This document shows, in pieces, positions 10,730 through 21,472 of a stretch of DNA of 64,000 bases. Source of the DNA: Epiperipatus broadwayi (lineage: Eukaryota; Onychophora; Udeonychophora; Euonychophora; Peripatidae). Under the pieces are notes generated by a model. The model searched no databases and had not been told where the DNA came from. It saw only the letters and a program-made list of their open reading frames with translations. The translations under genes were made by a program, and so were the position numbers. Position 1 is the first letter of the stretch, and the number at the start of each line of letters is the position of its first letter. The stretch is taken from NCBI GenBank assembly GCA_028023455.1, contig JAQFVV010000001.1, forward strand, positions 26,344,426 through 26,408,425, given 5' to 3'.

Positions 10730-11860
10730 TAAGCAAATATTGTCACTGTGCATATAGGCCAACAACACCTGAAGAAGATTGGAAAATAATACTACTCAAA
10801 ATGTAATTACTAACCTGTGTTGTCTATTTGTGTATTATTACTAACAAGTTGTTTGTATTTGGAAAGTTTAAATAAAGTTTAAAATTTTCAATATATTCAA
10901 CAAAAATTTTCAATATATTCAACATTAACTCATAGATGATGGAAATAGTCCAACATATCACATTTACATTGGGAGTATATTTTGAAAAATAACATGTATG
11001 TTCTTATTTATGTTTGAATATATATATACAAGGTAGAAATAAATAAATGAGGAATGAAATATTCATGTGTAAAAAACAATTGTGTGAATAAACATTTTAT
11101 TTAGTAAATGTGCACTGATATATTCATTTAATTAATTAGCCCTTAATTAGAAAACAGATTACTTTATAAATTCGTTGAGAAGACAAAATAAAGCAAAAAA
11201 GATTTCACAAGTAAATGAAGTATTTGTAAAGGTGATGTGTCTCTTTCTCACTTTTATTTGAAGAAGTAGAAAAAAAAGAATTAACTATTAAGTTAAAAAT
11301 TTATACAAGGAGTGTCAATTCTTATTTTAATTACTTTGATTTACTTGAATTATTTTTGAATTACTTTGATTTATTAAAAGTCTTGAAAATACTTATTAGA
11401 TTTAGACATTTTTTAATATGGAGCCCTAGGCTGAAGCAAGTAGCACATGAGCTCTTATTCTCAGTAATTTGCCAAGTCTTTTCCCCAACCAACTACTAGA
11501 AGCTGCTAGGAAGAAAGAGAAACAATCTCACAGATAAATTGCAAAGAAAAATTTTATTATTGTTGTTTCAAACAAAATAAAATACTAACATTATGTGTAA
11601 TAATTAAAAGAGGAAGGATATTCAAGGGAAGAAAAAAGATACAGTGGTAAGATGGTCTAAAGAAAAATAAATTGATGTTTTATTTTTTATTTTTGAATAT
11701 TCAAGACAAATAAATAAAAAATATAATGAACTATCAATGAATATAGTATTAAAAACTGAAATTTCAAATTGTCAAGTAAGATAGTATATTTTGTTTATGA
11801 ATGAAACTATTTTAATGAAACAAATAATAATCTTTCTTTTTTTCATATATATATATATAC

Positions 11861-12377
11861 TGCAACGGTATGGTCGGATATACCCGGATGTTTCGGTCCG
11901 CAAATACATTTGAATACACAGATCAACTTCAACAATCAGCTAGTTCGTCCATAACATATAATCAACTTACATCAAATCTAAAAGTGCTGATACTCCTATC
12001 TGCCATATTCTAAAGTTGATAGTGCCAAATGCAACAGTCCGGTCCATCCATGTATATAAGAGAAAGAGAGCAAGCTTGCATCTAACTACTATCAGACCTA
12101 GGGTCTTCATGTAGGATGCTAGAGATAAAACGATGAAATAGCTGACTCATGATTACATACATCTTCCATAGACTAGCCTAAGCCACATGTGATTCAAATC
12201 AGTTCATCCTATCTATGAGAAAGAAATAACCTTTATTTAATATTCTCTAACATGCTTATCAAACAATAATGTGGTTTGTATATTTTTTATATTTACTCCT
12301 CTGCTAATAATATAAAATAATAATAATAAGTATAACAGTCATAGAATAAATCATAAAGGAGGCTAAATCCCGTTACA
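11861..12377 (+). mobile_element. Solo-LTR-like element, 517 bp
   Basis: A less AT-rich block starts TGCAACGG and ends CCGTTACA, an inverted terminus with TG...CA ends typical of LTRs. It contains a strong TATATAAG (12053-12060) about 190 bp from the left end, followed by a purine-rich start region. The ends resemble those of the larger element at 59079-61336 (TGTAACGG...CCGGTTACA). No matching target-site duplication is obvious; flanks are ATATAC and GTATG. A small TIR transposon with TA duplication (TA|CTGCAACGG...CCGTTACAG|TA) is the alternative. Confidence 0.5.
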
Positions 12378-12631
12378 GTATGTATACTCATTCTTGAAAT
12401 TATAGATAATCAAAAAAAGCCAATTATTATTAAAATTTTCAGAATTGAATTTTTTTTAAAACTCATATATATATAATAGTAAAAATCAGTCATATATCAT
12501 GTGACCTATATAGCTTGTATTACCAATGTGTAATATATAAAGAACCTGCTACTATCTCTAAACCAGCTTTTTTTTTTATGATAAATGCTACAAGAGAAAA
12601 TACATGAAGCTTTTATCTATGATGATCCCCA

Positions 12632-12672
12632 TCCCCAGACCGGTTTCGAGCTATGGCTCTCATCAGTGAGGA
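12632..12672 (-). ncRNA. Hammerhead ribozyme, type I-like
   Basis: Minus strand: stem I 5' strand UCCUCA (12672-12667), core CUGAUGA (12666-12660), stem II GAGC-CAUA-GCUC, core GAAAC, a very short stem III with CG in the loop, GUC cleavage site, then stem I 3' strand UGGGGA (12637-12632). All conserved core bases are present, and six stem I pairs form with one G-U. Stem III of only two pairs (A-U, C-G) is marginal in a monomer, which is typical of element-borne type I hammerheads that may act as dimers. Confidence 0.8.
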
Positions 12673-13016
12673 GCTAGGACATAAGATTCAAAATATTAAC
12701 TCAAGCCAAGCATTTATCTAATTCTTAAATATTAAGAAAAAGATCCAAATCTTCAGACACCTACATGTCTTCAAACTCAGCTCTTTAACCAAAGAAACTA
12801 TATGAGCCTGAACTAAATTCAGAGATCCCATATATTAGCAGGATTATCAATTTAATATAGTCAAAGCCCTAATAGCAAAATTATAATAGTAAAAATCAGT
12901 CGTATATCACATGACCTATATAGCTTGTATTACCAATATGTAATATATAAAGAGCCTGCTACTCACTCTAAACAAGCTTAATTTTTTTTTATGATAAATG
13001 CTATAAGAGAAAATAC

Positions 13017-13048
13017 ATGAGAGCCATAGCTCGAAACCAGTCTGGGGA
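13017..13048 (+). ncRNA. Truncated hammerhead ribozyme at palindrome centre
   Basis: Retains AUGA, stem II GAGC-CAUA-GCUC, GAAAC, GUC (13040-13042) and UGGGGA (13043-13048). The 5' stem I strand and the CUG of the core are replaced by the end of the other arm (AAATAC). It cannot fold as a complete hammerhead. Its GUC lies 416 bases before that of the next copy. Confidence 0.7.
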
Positions 13049-13423
13049 TGGGGACCATCATAGATAAAAGCTTTATGTATTTTCTCTTGTAGCATTTATC
13101 ATAAAAAAAAAAAATTAAGCTTGTTTAGAGCTAGTAGCAGGCTCTTTATATATTACATATTAGTAATACAAGCTATATAGGTCATGTGATATATGACTGA
13201 TTTTTACTATTATAATTTTGCTATTAGGGCTTTGGCTATATTAAATTGCTAAGCCTGCTAATATATGGGATCTCTGAATTTAGTTCAGGCTCATATAGTT
13301 TCTTTGGTTAAAGAGCTGAGTTTGAAGACATGTAGGTGTCAGAAGATTTGGATCTTTTTCTTAATATTTAAGAATTAGATAAATGTTTGGCTTGAGTTAA
13401 TATTTTGAATCTTATGTCCTAGC

Positions 13424-13464
13424 TCCTCACTGATGAGAGCCATAGCTCGAAACTGGTCTGGGGA
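13424..13464 (+). ncRNA. Hammerhead ribozyme, type I-like
   Basis: Plus strand: UCCUCA (13424-13429), CUGAUGA (13430-13436), stem II GAGC (13437-13440), loop CAUA, GCUC (13445-13448), GAAAC (13449-13453), UG, GUC (13456-13458) and UGGGGA (13459-13464). UCCUCA pairs with UGGGGA over six positions, with one U-G pair. The copy at 12632-12672 differs only in the stem III loop (CG instead of UG). Confidence 0.8.
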
Positions 13465-13570
13465 TGGGAACCATCATAGATAAAAGCTTCATGTATTTTC
13501 TCTTGTAGCATTTATCATAAAAAAAAAAAATTAAGCTTGTTTAGAGCTAGTAGCAGGCTCTTTATATATA

Positions 13571-14159
13571 TATAACTTTAATTGAAATTACCTTCCTAAA
13601 ATTTTCCAAAGTTCTTCAGCAACTTTTTTCTGAGATGGGGCCTTGTTAGAACAATTACCTACAAAACTGAAACAGTTATTAATAATTTTTAAAAAAATAT
13701 TTTCAGAAAGTGTTTTAATCTTTATAAATGTGGAGTTTCTAAATCATGATATTATATTTGCTTGTAATGTATTTGAAAACTAATAGTAATAATCAAAGAG
13801 TTTGTTGCTTACAAGATCATTACCTTTCAATTCCACCATTTTCCCCACTAATTACAGGTTTACTATTCAAACATTTTAATATAAAAATATGTTAAATAAA
13901 ATTTACTTCAATGCTATTTGTTCATAAAATGTTTTGATAAATTAGCTCTTTTTTGAATAAAATGTTTTTGAAAAATAATTTATGTAAAAATTTCTTATGT
14001 ATAAATAAATACTGAAAAAAAAATATTTTTTTAAACTTAGACCAATTGCAAAATTAAAATACCCCTAAATGCATTTAAAAAATTATAGTTTTTTTCCCAC
14101 ACATCATAAAAATTATCACATTTTAAATTATAATATTATTGCTTTTATTAAATAAAAAT
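13571..14159. other. AT-rich spacer
   Basis: No gene or element boundary recognised between the hammerhead array and the gypsy remnant. Confidence 0.5.
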
Positions 14160-14164
14160 AATGT

Positions 14165-14908
14165 TTTGTATAGATCGCTATATGAGACTGTCAAAGATAG
14201 AAGACAATAGGGCAAAAGTTTCCACATTGATGTTTTTTGCTGTAACAGGTGTATTATTAATAGCAAAAAAAATTGTGTGATTTTAGAATTCCAGAACATG
14301 TAATCTATAATAAACTAGTGCAAAATCTAAACACTTATTTTCAACCAGCAGTAACAAAGAGAGTGGTATGTTTATAGTTTGAATGCAGATATAATTATCT
14401 CAAGAGAGCTATCAGGATTACAATCTAGCTTTAAGAACCCTAGCAAAACATTGGGAATACACATCAGATATAGAAGACATAGTCCTAGATCTATTGCTCT
14501 AAAAAAATCTTGCTTAGCAAAACTGATGTAACATTTAAAGCAGTCATCAGAAGGTTATAGTGCACATCATGTTGGAAAATGCTTCAGTTTAAAACAGTTC
14601 CATAAGGGGAAACAAATATAACAACTATCAGTAAAGTTATAATGGAAAAGTTATCTAAAAACTCTTCAAATAATAGGCATCCATGTTATTGTTGTGGTAG
14701 GATTGGTCACATGAAAAAGTTATATCACTTTAGAAATGAAAAATGTAGAATATACAGTATTAAAGGTCACTTAGCTAAGATGTGTAAACAAAGGCAAAAT
14801 AATATAAAAAATAAGCCACATCCAGACTTTAAATCAAGGGGAAGAGGTAAATATAGTAGGATGAAGTTAAAGACATTAAAAACTCAGCCAATATTGAAAT
14901 TATATTAG
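14165..14908 (+). pseudogene. gag remnant with zinc knuckles, gypsy 1
   Basis: Around 14405-14500 one frame reads SYQDYNLALRTLAKHWEY, matching the gag segment before the capsid major homology region. The frame at 14642-14908 carries two CCHC-like knuckles: CYCCGRIGHMKKLYH, where the last cysteine is lost, and CRIYSIKGHLAKMC, where the second cysteine is replaced by tyrosine. These would bind genomic RNA in an intact element. Stops separate the parts. The tail is basic (KSRGRGKYSR), as expected downstream of the nucleocapsid. Confidence 0.7.
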
Positions 14909-15000
14909 AGGTTCCTATTTGTGGATTTAAACTTATGATGGAAGTTGACAGTAGAGCTAAATTATTCATTTTGTCATTAAAAGAGTAGAACAGAATTAGA
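14895..15000 (+). pseudogene. Retropepsin remnant, gypsy 1
   Basis: In one frame EVPICGFKLMMEVDSRAKLF aligns with the start of a retroviral-type aspartic protease. The catalytic D-(T/S)-G-A is D-S-R-A (14947-14958), so the essential glycine is gone. A stop follows after about 20 residues. Confidence 0.65.
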
Positions 15001-15339
15001 TCTGAATCTAAAGAGAAATTAAAATTAAAAAAAGACAAATATAATGGCTATATATGTGAATGGTAATAGAATACACATCTGTGGAAAAGTTTGTATGGCC
15101 ACTCTTGTCTTTTATTGGGTTTATTTGCAGAGATCCCTACTGTCATTTTTTCAGGTGCATAGTCTTAATATTATAGCCTTAATAAATATTATGTTACAGT
15201 CATTATAAATCATAGAAAGAAAACCTTATCACCATTTATGGTAGAAAGAAAGTGAATCCCTCTCCTTGGACGAAATTTATTCAAATTACTAGGAATATGT
15301 TTAAAAATAATCAATAAAATAAAATTGGAAATGAAAGTT

Positions 15340-16130
15340 AGAAATAAATTTCCTAAATTATTTAAACAGGAAGTAGCTGAATTATGAGTACATCCTGTTA
15401 ATATTGAATTGTCAAAAAAAGCACAGCCAATGGTGTTTAAATCACACAATGTTCTCTGTGCACTTAAACTAAATATAGAAGAAACAATAGAAGAGAAGGT
15501 GATGAAAAGTGCTGACACCAGTCTATGACCCAAGTGAGCTACCCCTGTTGTTGATTTAGTATGCAGAGTCACAGTTAATAAATGGATTAATAAAGGTACT
15601 TATTCTGTTCCAAGTGTGCATGATGTGTTGGAATCATAGCAGAGAGCCTCATCTCTGCAAAAATCGATTTTAATCAGCATTTCATCAAATCCTGGTTATT
15701 GAAAGTATGACTGAGATGTTGACTTTGAGTACCCATGTTGACTTATTTAGGTGGAACAAAGAAGAGTTGAAAAACATGTCTTGGAGGTATTCTCTAAGTA
15801 AAATAATGTAAGAGCAAGATTTAATGCTCCCAAATATATTTGTGCAACATCACAAATATTTTTTGGGGCATGATTTGGTAAGTGAAGATTGAAAATATCT
15901 CAACCTTGAAAAGTTAGAGTAGTGAAAGAAATATTTACTCCCAGGAATGTATAAAAGAATTATAAGCCTTTTGGAACTGCTTAACTTGTATGACAGATTT
16001 CTTAACGGGAAGTTACATCATTTAAAACTATTGTATGATTTATTATGGAAGGAATAAATTGGAAGTGGAGTGATGAGCATATAGCAGTTTTAAAGAAATT
16101 ACTGATATCAGGCCAATCTTTTAGTAAGTT
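15340..16130 (+). pseudogene. Reverse transcriptase remnant with deleted palm, gypsy 1
   Basis: The N-terminal RT part is recognisable (AQPMVFKSHNVLCALKLNIE, then ATPVVDLV...VTVNKWINKGTYSVP). The frame then passes through LTLSTHVDLFRWN, like the segment before the active site, and jumps within a few codons to HVLEVFSK...ICATSQIFFG, which belongs after it. The stretch that should hold the Y-x-D-D active site is missing (junction near 15755). GINWKWSDEHIAVLKKLL near 16055 marks the connection to RNase H. Several stops occur as well. Catalytically dead. Confidence 0.7.
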
Positions 16131-16139
16131 ATCATAGCA

Positions 16140-16405
16140 ATATAAAAGTTACATCATTACTGATGGTTCTGAATATGAAATTAAGACTATTGCACTTTGT
16201 TATCCTTGTGGAGAGCATTCAATTGCTTATGCCTCTAAAAATTGTCATCAGCTGAGAAAAACTGTAGTCAGCTGGATAAAGAAGCTTTGGCAATAATATT
16301 TGTAATAAGGAAGTTTCATCAGTGTGTTTATGGTTGGAAATATATAATCTACACAGACCATCATCCATTACTAGGAATTTCAGGAAAGATAAAAAATATC
16401 TGATT
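16140..16405 (+). pseudogene. RNase H remnant, gypsy 1
   Basis: YITDGSEYEIKTIAL, HSIAYASKNCHQL, SQLDKEALAIIFVIRKFHQ and YTDHHPLLGI appear in order in two overlapping frames. These are the hallmark blocks of the gypsy RNase H domain, with catalytic D (TDGS), E (KEAL) and D (YTDH) all present. A frameshift near 16250 separates the blocks. Confidence 0.75.
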
Positions 16406-16779
16406 ATGCATACAATGGATAAACTTATGATCATGAACTGATCTATAAACTATGAAAAGAGATTGTGCATGATACATTCTAATGTTTTCCTGTTATAGAA
16501 GGTATTAAACAGTAATTCATGGAAGTAAATTTGTTAGATGTAGAAAATAGCATGAAGAATTTAAACAGTGAAAAATTGTGAAATGGACTTTTAATGATTC
16601 TGATTATAGAAAGCATATTAGGGTGTTCAAAAGGCATGGCTAGAAAAAGGTCCAAGTTTTGTAGTTGTTGCAATTTGGAATTTACATCATAATATGTCAA
16701 TTGTAATGGATGTAACTTAAATATTGACAGAGTACTGATTCCTATAGAAGGATATACACAGGTAATTAACTTGCTGTAT

Positions 16780-17490
16780 AAAGAACACCCTGGAGTGATA
16801 AGCATAAAAAATTTTATGTAAGATGGCCTAGAATAAATAATGTATCCAAGAGAAAAAAAGTAAAAAAGTGCTCCAACTATCAAACTGTAGCAGATCTTCC
16901 AAAGAAAGTATTCAAACCATAGTTAGAAGCAAATAAGCTATGGAAGAGTGTTCACATGAATTATAATAAACCAATAAATGGATATCAAATTCTGATAGTT
17001 GTGGATTTGTATTCAAATTGGGCTGAGTATAAAATAGTAAAATCTATGAGCATAGAAAATACTATAAAAGCATTATAAGAAGTTTTTGCTAACTATGGTT
17101 ATCCTGAGATTTTAGTATCAAATAATGGGACAGCATTTACTTCCAAAAGATTTGTAGACTATGTGAGACACAGAGGGATATCACATGTACTTACTTCAAC
17201 ATATTGCTTTAAAAGGGTTGTACAGTGTTAGAAATTAGCTTTCAAGAAAATTAAAATAATTGATATTAAAAGATGCTTTAATAAAAATTATGTTTTATCA
17301 ACTTTTTATACCAAGCTCTTTGAAAAGTAAATCACCTGCTGAAGTATTGTTTGGGAAAAAATTCTATATGCATTTATCAAAACTTTTGCCAATATATAGA
17401 TCAAAGAAAAGGAATACCAGTGATGAAATCTATATATCATATAATCTAATCATCTGTAATTCAAATACTGTGGTATTTCAACAATGATAT
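16780..17490 (+). pseudogene. Integrase remnant, gypsy 1
   Basis: The core reads VVDLYSNWAEYKIV, then ANYGYPEILVSNNGTAFTS, KRFVDYVRHRGISHVLTST. First D is kept (VVDLYS); the second, normally S-D-N-G, is S-N-N-G; the glutamate region is shifted out of frame. The end frame (17260-17487) has SPAEVLFGKKFYMHLSKLLP, the conserved segment after the core (P-A-E-L-L-F-G). The element cannot integrate by itself. Confidence 0.75.
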
Positions 17491-17940
17491 CTGAAGTCCA
17501 TGTCTTTTTTTACAATATCTCTAACCCAAACTACATCATCTATATATTTTTTTTAAATTAAATTTAAATGTTATACATGTTATTAAAATTGAGAGTGAAA
17601 TATGTGTAAGAAGATAGATGATCGTTTATATGAGAGATTTAATGATATGCCAATCATAGCTATTAATAGCTTATTATAGCCAATCCTAAATAAGAAAATT
17701 TAAGTAAGGACTTAAATGAGGATATAGCTTCTCCCACCCAAGATAAACTGTTGCCTATTGAATTAGGTGAAGGAAGCCAAAAGATTGCCAATGAGAGTAT
17801 CCAGATAAGCAGTTGTTATTATCAAAAATAGCAGCTCAAACTGAAAGTCAAAATAATTCTCCATGAAGTCAAAAAATTAAAAGACCTCAAATTCAGGAAT
17901 TATTTTTTAGAAATGAGGGAAGGTGCACTGACTGGTGGTG

Positions 17941-20099
17941 ATATTATTATAAATATTATAAATAAGATACTATTCTTGTTTGTGTAATTAGTGCTGGTAG
18001 TTTAGACAATTTCCTTTTAAAAATAGAAAAAAAACTCTCAAAGTTTTACAAGAGTTGGCACAACAGTGACTGTGATAGGAACAAATTTGCTGTTGAAAGT
18101 TAATGGCTTCTTTCATAAAGTGGAAAAAGTGTACTTTGAAAACATAGCCTAAATGGACTGAATGAAGTCATATTAATGTATTATTGACAATGGAAGCTAA
18201 GTGCCCATTATTAATGAACTGTGAATAAAAGTAGCAAGTAAAGAAATATAGTAGATTCACTCTGCTTGTAGTTATCCCCAAATTATTATGGGAAAAAATA
18301 ATTATTTTTGTTAATATTATAATTTTTGTTATACATATATATTATCACTAGCAATTCAGCTGAAGAATAAATTTTCTGAAATATAAAAGTTGTTTTTCAA
18401 TATTATGCTAACATGGCTCGGTATAGACCCCCCCTGAATACAGCATAAAACAAACTGTATATTGATTGCAGATATTTAGAATTACAATGATAGAAAATGA
18501 AATGTTAGTTATAAACATGTTGAATCTGAAAAATTTTAATATAGAGGAATGAAACATTAAAATGATGAAAAAACAAATTAAAAAAAAAAAATTAAACTGA
18601 AAATTAAATTAAAAAATGAAAAAATAATAAAAAGCAATTAACTGTTTATATAATATGAAGACAAGTTATCAAGGTCAGCAAAATTAGAGGTATTAATATT
18701 TGATTTATATTAAGAATTAGAATAATAGATATAGCTAAATACAAGATAATGATAATATTTAAAAAAACCTGATATTTTGATTCTCTAATAATTTTGTAGA
18801 AATAAAGATGTAGAAAAAAGATAGTAGCCAATTATATAAATAGAAAGATGATTAAATCATTTGTGAATAGAATCATGTTATCACAATTTTTGGTAAGACT
18901 CAATGACCAAAGATTTTTTGATTAAATATAGATTGGAAAAGATAAGTATCATAGGTTACATTTAAATATAAAAATAAAAAATAAGATGAAAAAAGAGAAT
19001 TAAAAAATATTTAAAAAACGAAAAATGAATTAAATATAAAAACTGAATTTTTAAATATGCAAAAAAAAAAAAAAAAATTTAAAAACTGAAGAAAAATAGT
19101 TTCTACTTTCATTGTCCAAAAACTATTTTTATAAATATACCTTTTGGGCAATGAAATCAGAAACAATATATGAGAGCAAATGAATATGCCAAAAAAATTT
19201 AAAACATGATATAAAAAAAGTTGTCGTTTTAAAAAATAAATGTGAGACAATAAATTGAAAAAATAATTATATGGATATAAAATAACCTGAATGCAAAAAT
19301 AAACTTGAATATTAAAAATATTTAAGACTGCAGAAGTGATAGTGAATTTTAATTGAACTGAAATGTACACAAATATTTGCTAAAATATATAAAAACCTTT
19401 TAGATACATTGATATTAAATTAATAATGAAAGTCAACTTTAATGGTATATTGAATAAATTGATTTTAAAAATATATAAATAACAAACAAATATTTTTAGA
19501 TAATCAGGAATAGAAATCAACAACCTTTTTGTCAGTGCTATGATAAGTTTACATTGTCAGAAATAAAAAAATATATAATCTACATTATAATAGGTTAAAA
19601 AACAGACATAGTACAGAGTAATACAGTATTTAAAGAGAATAGAAAAAACAAATAAATATAAAAAAAATAGTTGTAACAAAAAATAAAAATGGAGATGGAA
19701 TATATTTCTTTCTTTAAGCACTATTAACTTCAAAAATTCCAGTCTATAAACACAACTTTATCTCTATTTTGTTTTACATTCATAATCTTTTTTATTTCTC
19801 TATTGCAAAGTTTTTTCAAGTATTTGCTAATGCTGACCAAATATCTCCTTTTTGGCCATAATCTTGATTTTTCGACTTTCTATACAGGCACTGTAATATA
19901 TTTTTAAAAAAGTGACTATTTAGGATTTGATATATCTATATTACTATACAAATAGAAAATTTGTTTGTTTGCTTGTGACTTTATAATTCAACAAATATTA
20001 GCATATAAATTTTTGCTTTAATTGTTTAGAAAAAAATTTAATTTGCAATATAAATGTGTGGACAAGTTATATCATAATTGTTTTCAAGTGATATCATAA
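17941..20099. other. AT-rich spacer with A-rich low complexity
   Basis: Includes long A-rich runs (18550-18640, 18960-19080) and TTAAA-rich sequence. The opposite-strand frames at 18646-18831 and 19011-19370 are hydrophobic and F/I/L-rich, as expected from translating A-rich DNA, and are not called. Confidence 0.5.
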
Positions 20100-21340
20100 A
20101 AAAACCAAAAAAAAAAGGGCAGCATTTATTAAAAGATTACAGGACTGAAAAAAATTGTAAATGAAAAATATAGTTTTAAGTAAAGCAAAGTAAAATTTGA
20201 TTTTGTAAATATATTTTAAATTAAATAGTGATTGTTTCCACATATTTAATTTCTCATTTGAATAATGACAATTTAGACTAGTTATAATAATAAATTTGAT
20301 AAACTTTAAGATTTCAGTTTAGTATATATTTAATTTAACATATATTAAAGTAAATTTTAAAATGGTGCCAGTATAGCTAGAAAAATACTACCAAATTTGA
20401 TAATTTTTCACTATAAAATTGATAATTTTTTAGAATATCAGTACAAATATATTTAACATGTAAAAAGGTATATTTTAAAATGTTGCTGATATAGCAAGAG
20501 AAATACTTTAATTTGATGAACTTTTACCATTTCCCTTTAAATATATTCTCACATGATAAAGTAAGATATTGTGACTGGCATATTGAAATACATATTCTAG
20601 AAATAAACAGATAGGTTTTGGTAAACCAGGTAAAATTTTATTAAATAAGTATATTTTAAATTATTTAAACTTCATTTGGACCACATATTTAATTTTTCAC
20701 TTGCATATATTACATTGACATTAAAATTTTATAGCCTATTTAAACATTTATCATATGAGAAATATAAAATAATTTATTTCAGAATTATTATTTTTTTAAA
20801 AAAAAAAAAATACTGCAATTGGTAATTATTTCATGTGACTATTACATAAATATATTTTGATTATCAAAATTTCTACTAACACAAGGAAATAGCTAGAGAA
20901 ATGGAGAGAATTAGCAAATTTTATTTGGTGTTCAATACATTAAAAATTGTAAATGGAATATATAAATATATTTTAATTATCAAAAAACTGTTTATTAATG
21001 TGAGAGTATAACTAGAATTAGAAAGTTAAATATGAAAATGTTTTAATTATCAAACATTCTAATAATGGTGATGAAATAGCTAGAAAAATGAAGAGAATTA
21101 GTGAGAAAAAATTTTATTTGGTATTCAATACATCATAAACCAAAATTGTAATTTAGATAACAAAACATTAAAAAAATGTAAATTAGAAATATATTTTAAT
21201 AATCAAGTGTACTATATTTTTTATTATTATGGATATTCTATTAAAGGATGCAAAGTCATGGATTGCCTTTGTTGGTGTTAGTAACATAAAACAAATGTAA
21301 TGTAGTTGAGAATTAAAATATATTTAAACAATATTTACAT
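20100..21340. repeat. Degenerate tandem region
   Basis: A motif like ATAGCTAGAAAAATG recurs near 20376, 20491, 20889, 21008 and 21076. It is accompanied by TATATTTTAATTATCAAA and ATTTTATTTGGTATTCAATAC blocks (20919, 21113). Units are ~100-200 bp and strongly diverged. Confidence 0.5.
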
Positions 21341-21472
21341 AAAATAATAATACATGAGTTATCACTAGTAATTAAAAATGATCTAAAACATTTTTCATAA
21401 ACATTGTTAAAATTTCTTCCTCAAATTAAATGACTCTTCTTAAAAATATATCATGCCTGACTCAAAACTTAC

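Larger units (their letters stand above)
10365..10959. mobile_element. Foldback element with tRNA-like arms
   Basis: A near-perfect inverted repeat of ~290-300 bp per arm, centred near 10653. The outer end GATATGTTGGACTATT (10365) pairs with AATAGTCCAACATATC ending at 10959. The inner end GAGCTATTCTG pairs with CAGAATAGCTC across a 7-base loop. Each arm contains a pol III-type A box and B box in a tRNA-like layout, so it may be two tRNA-derived SINEs fused head to head, or a foldback element that captured one. It sits in copy 2 of a duplication whose copy 1 lacks it. No protein is encoded; the 10488-10703 frame runs through the arms. The right arm has a small internal duplication (AATTTTCAATATATTCAAC, near 10889-10922). 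Confidence 0.75.
10205..11830 (+). repeat. Diverged direct duplication, copy 2, interrupted
   Basis: Homologous to 5250-6195 but split by about 0.63 kb of extra sequence (roughly 10330-10965) that contains the foldback element. Homology resumes at GTATATTTTGAAAAATAAC and continues to the ATGAATGAAACTATTTTAATG block near 11795. Confidence 0.65.
12472..13570. mobile_element. Palindromic hammerhead-ribozyme repeat array
   Basis: Two arms mirror each other around ~13045. The left arm is ordered A1 (12472-12615), B (~12606-12885), A2 (12883-13020); the right arm is the reverse complement: A2' (13073-13207), B' (13207-13480), A1' partial (13486-13569). A plus B forms a ~416 bp unit. Each arm therefore holds a direct repeat of A, with a hammerhead ribozyme at the B/A junction. 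The centre (13017-13072) is the 3' half of another hammerhead, joined at ATGAGAGCC. No protein frame is present. This matches the logic of retrozymes (non-coding retroelements with hammerheads in direct terminal repeats) or ribozyme satellites; the inverted fusion is unusual. Confidence 0.75.
14165..17940 (+). mobile_element. Broken Ty3/gypsy retrotransposon 1
   Basis: Gag, zinc knuckles, protease, reverse transcriptase, RNase H and integrase remnants follow each other in Ty3/gypsy order on the + strand, each in short frames broken by stops. The order and motifs resemble the K02A2.6-type gypsy polyproteins often seen in invertebrates. No pair of flanking LTRs was found, so the ends are approximate. 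The 3' end is placed after the integrase tail, where a proline/basic stretch and a short C-terminus-like segment fade out near 17940. Confidence 0.8.
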
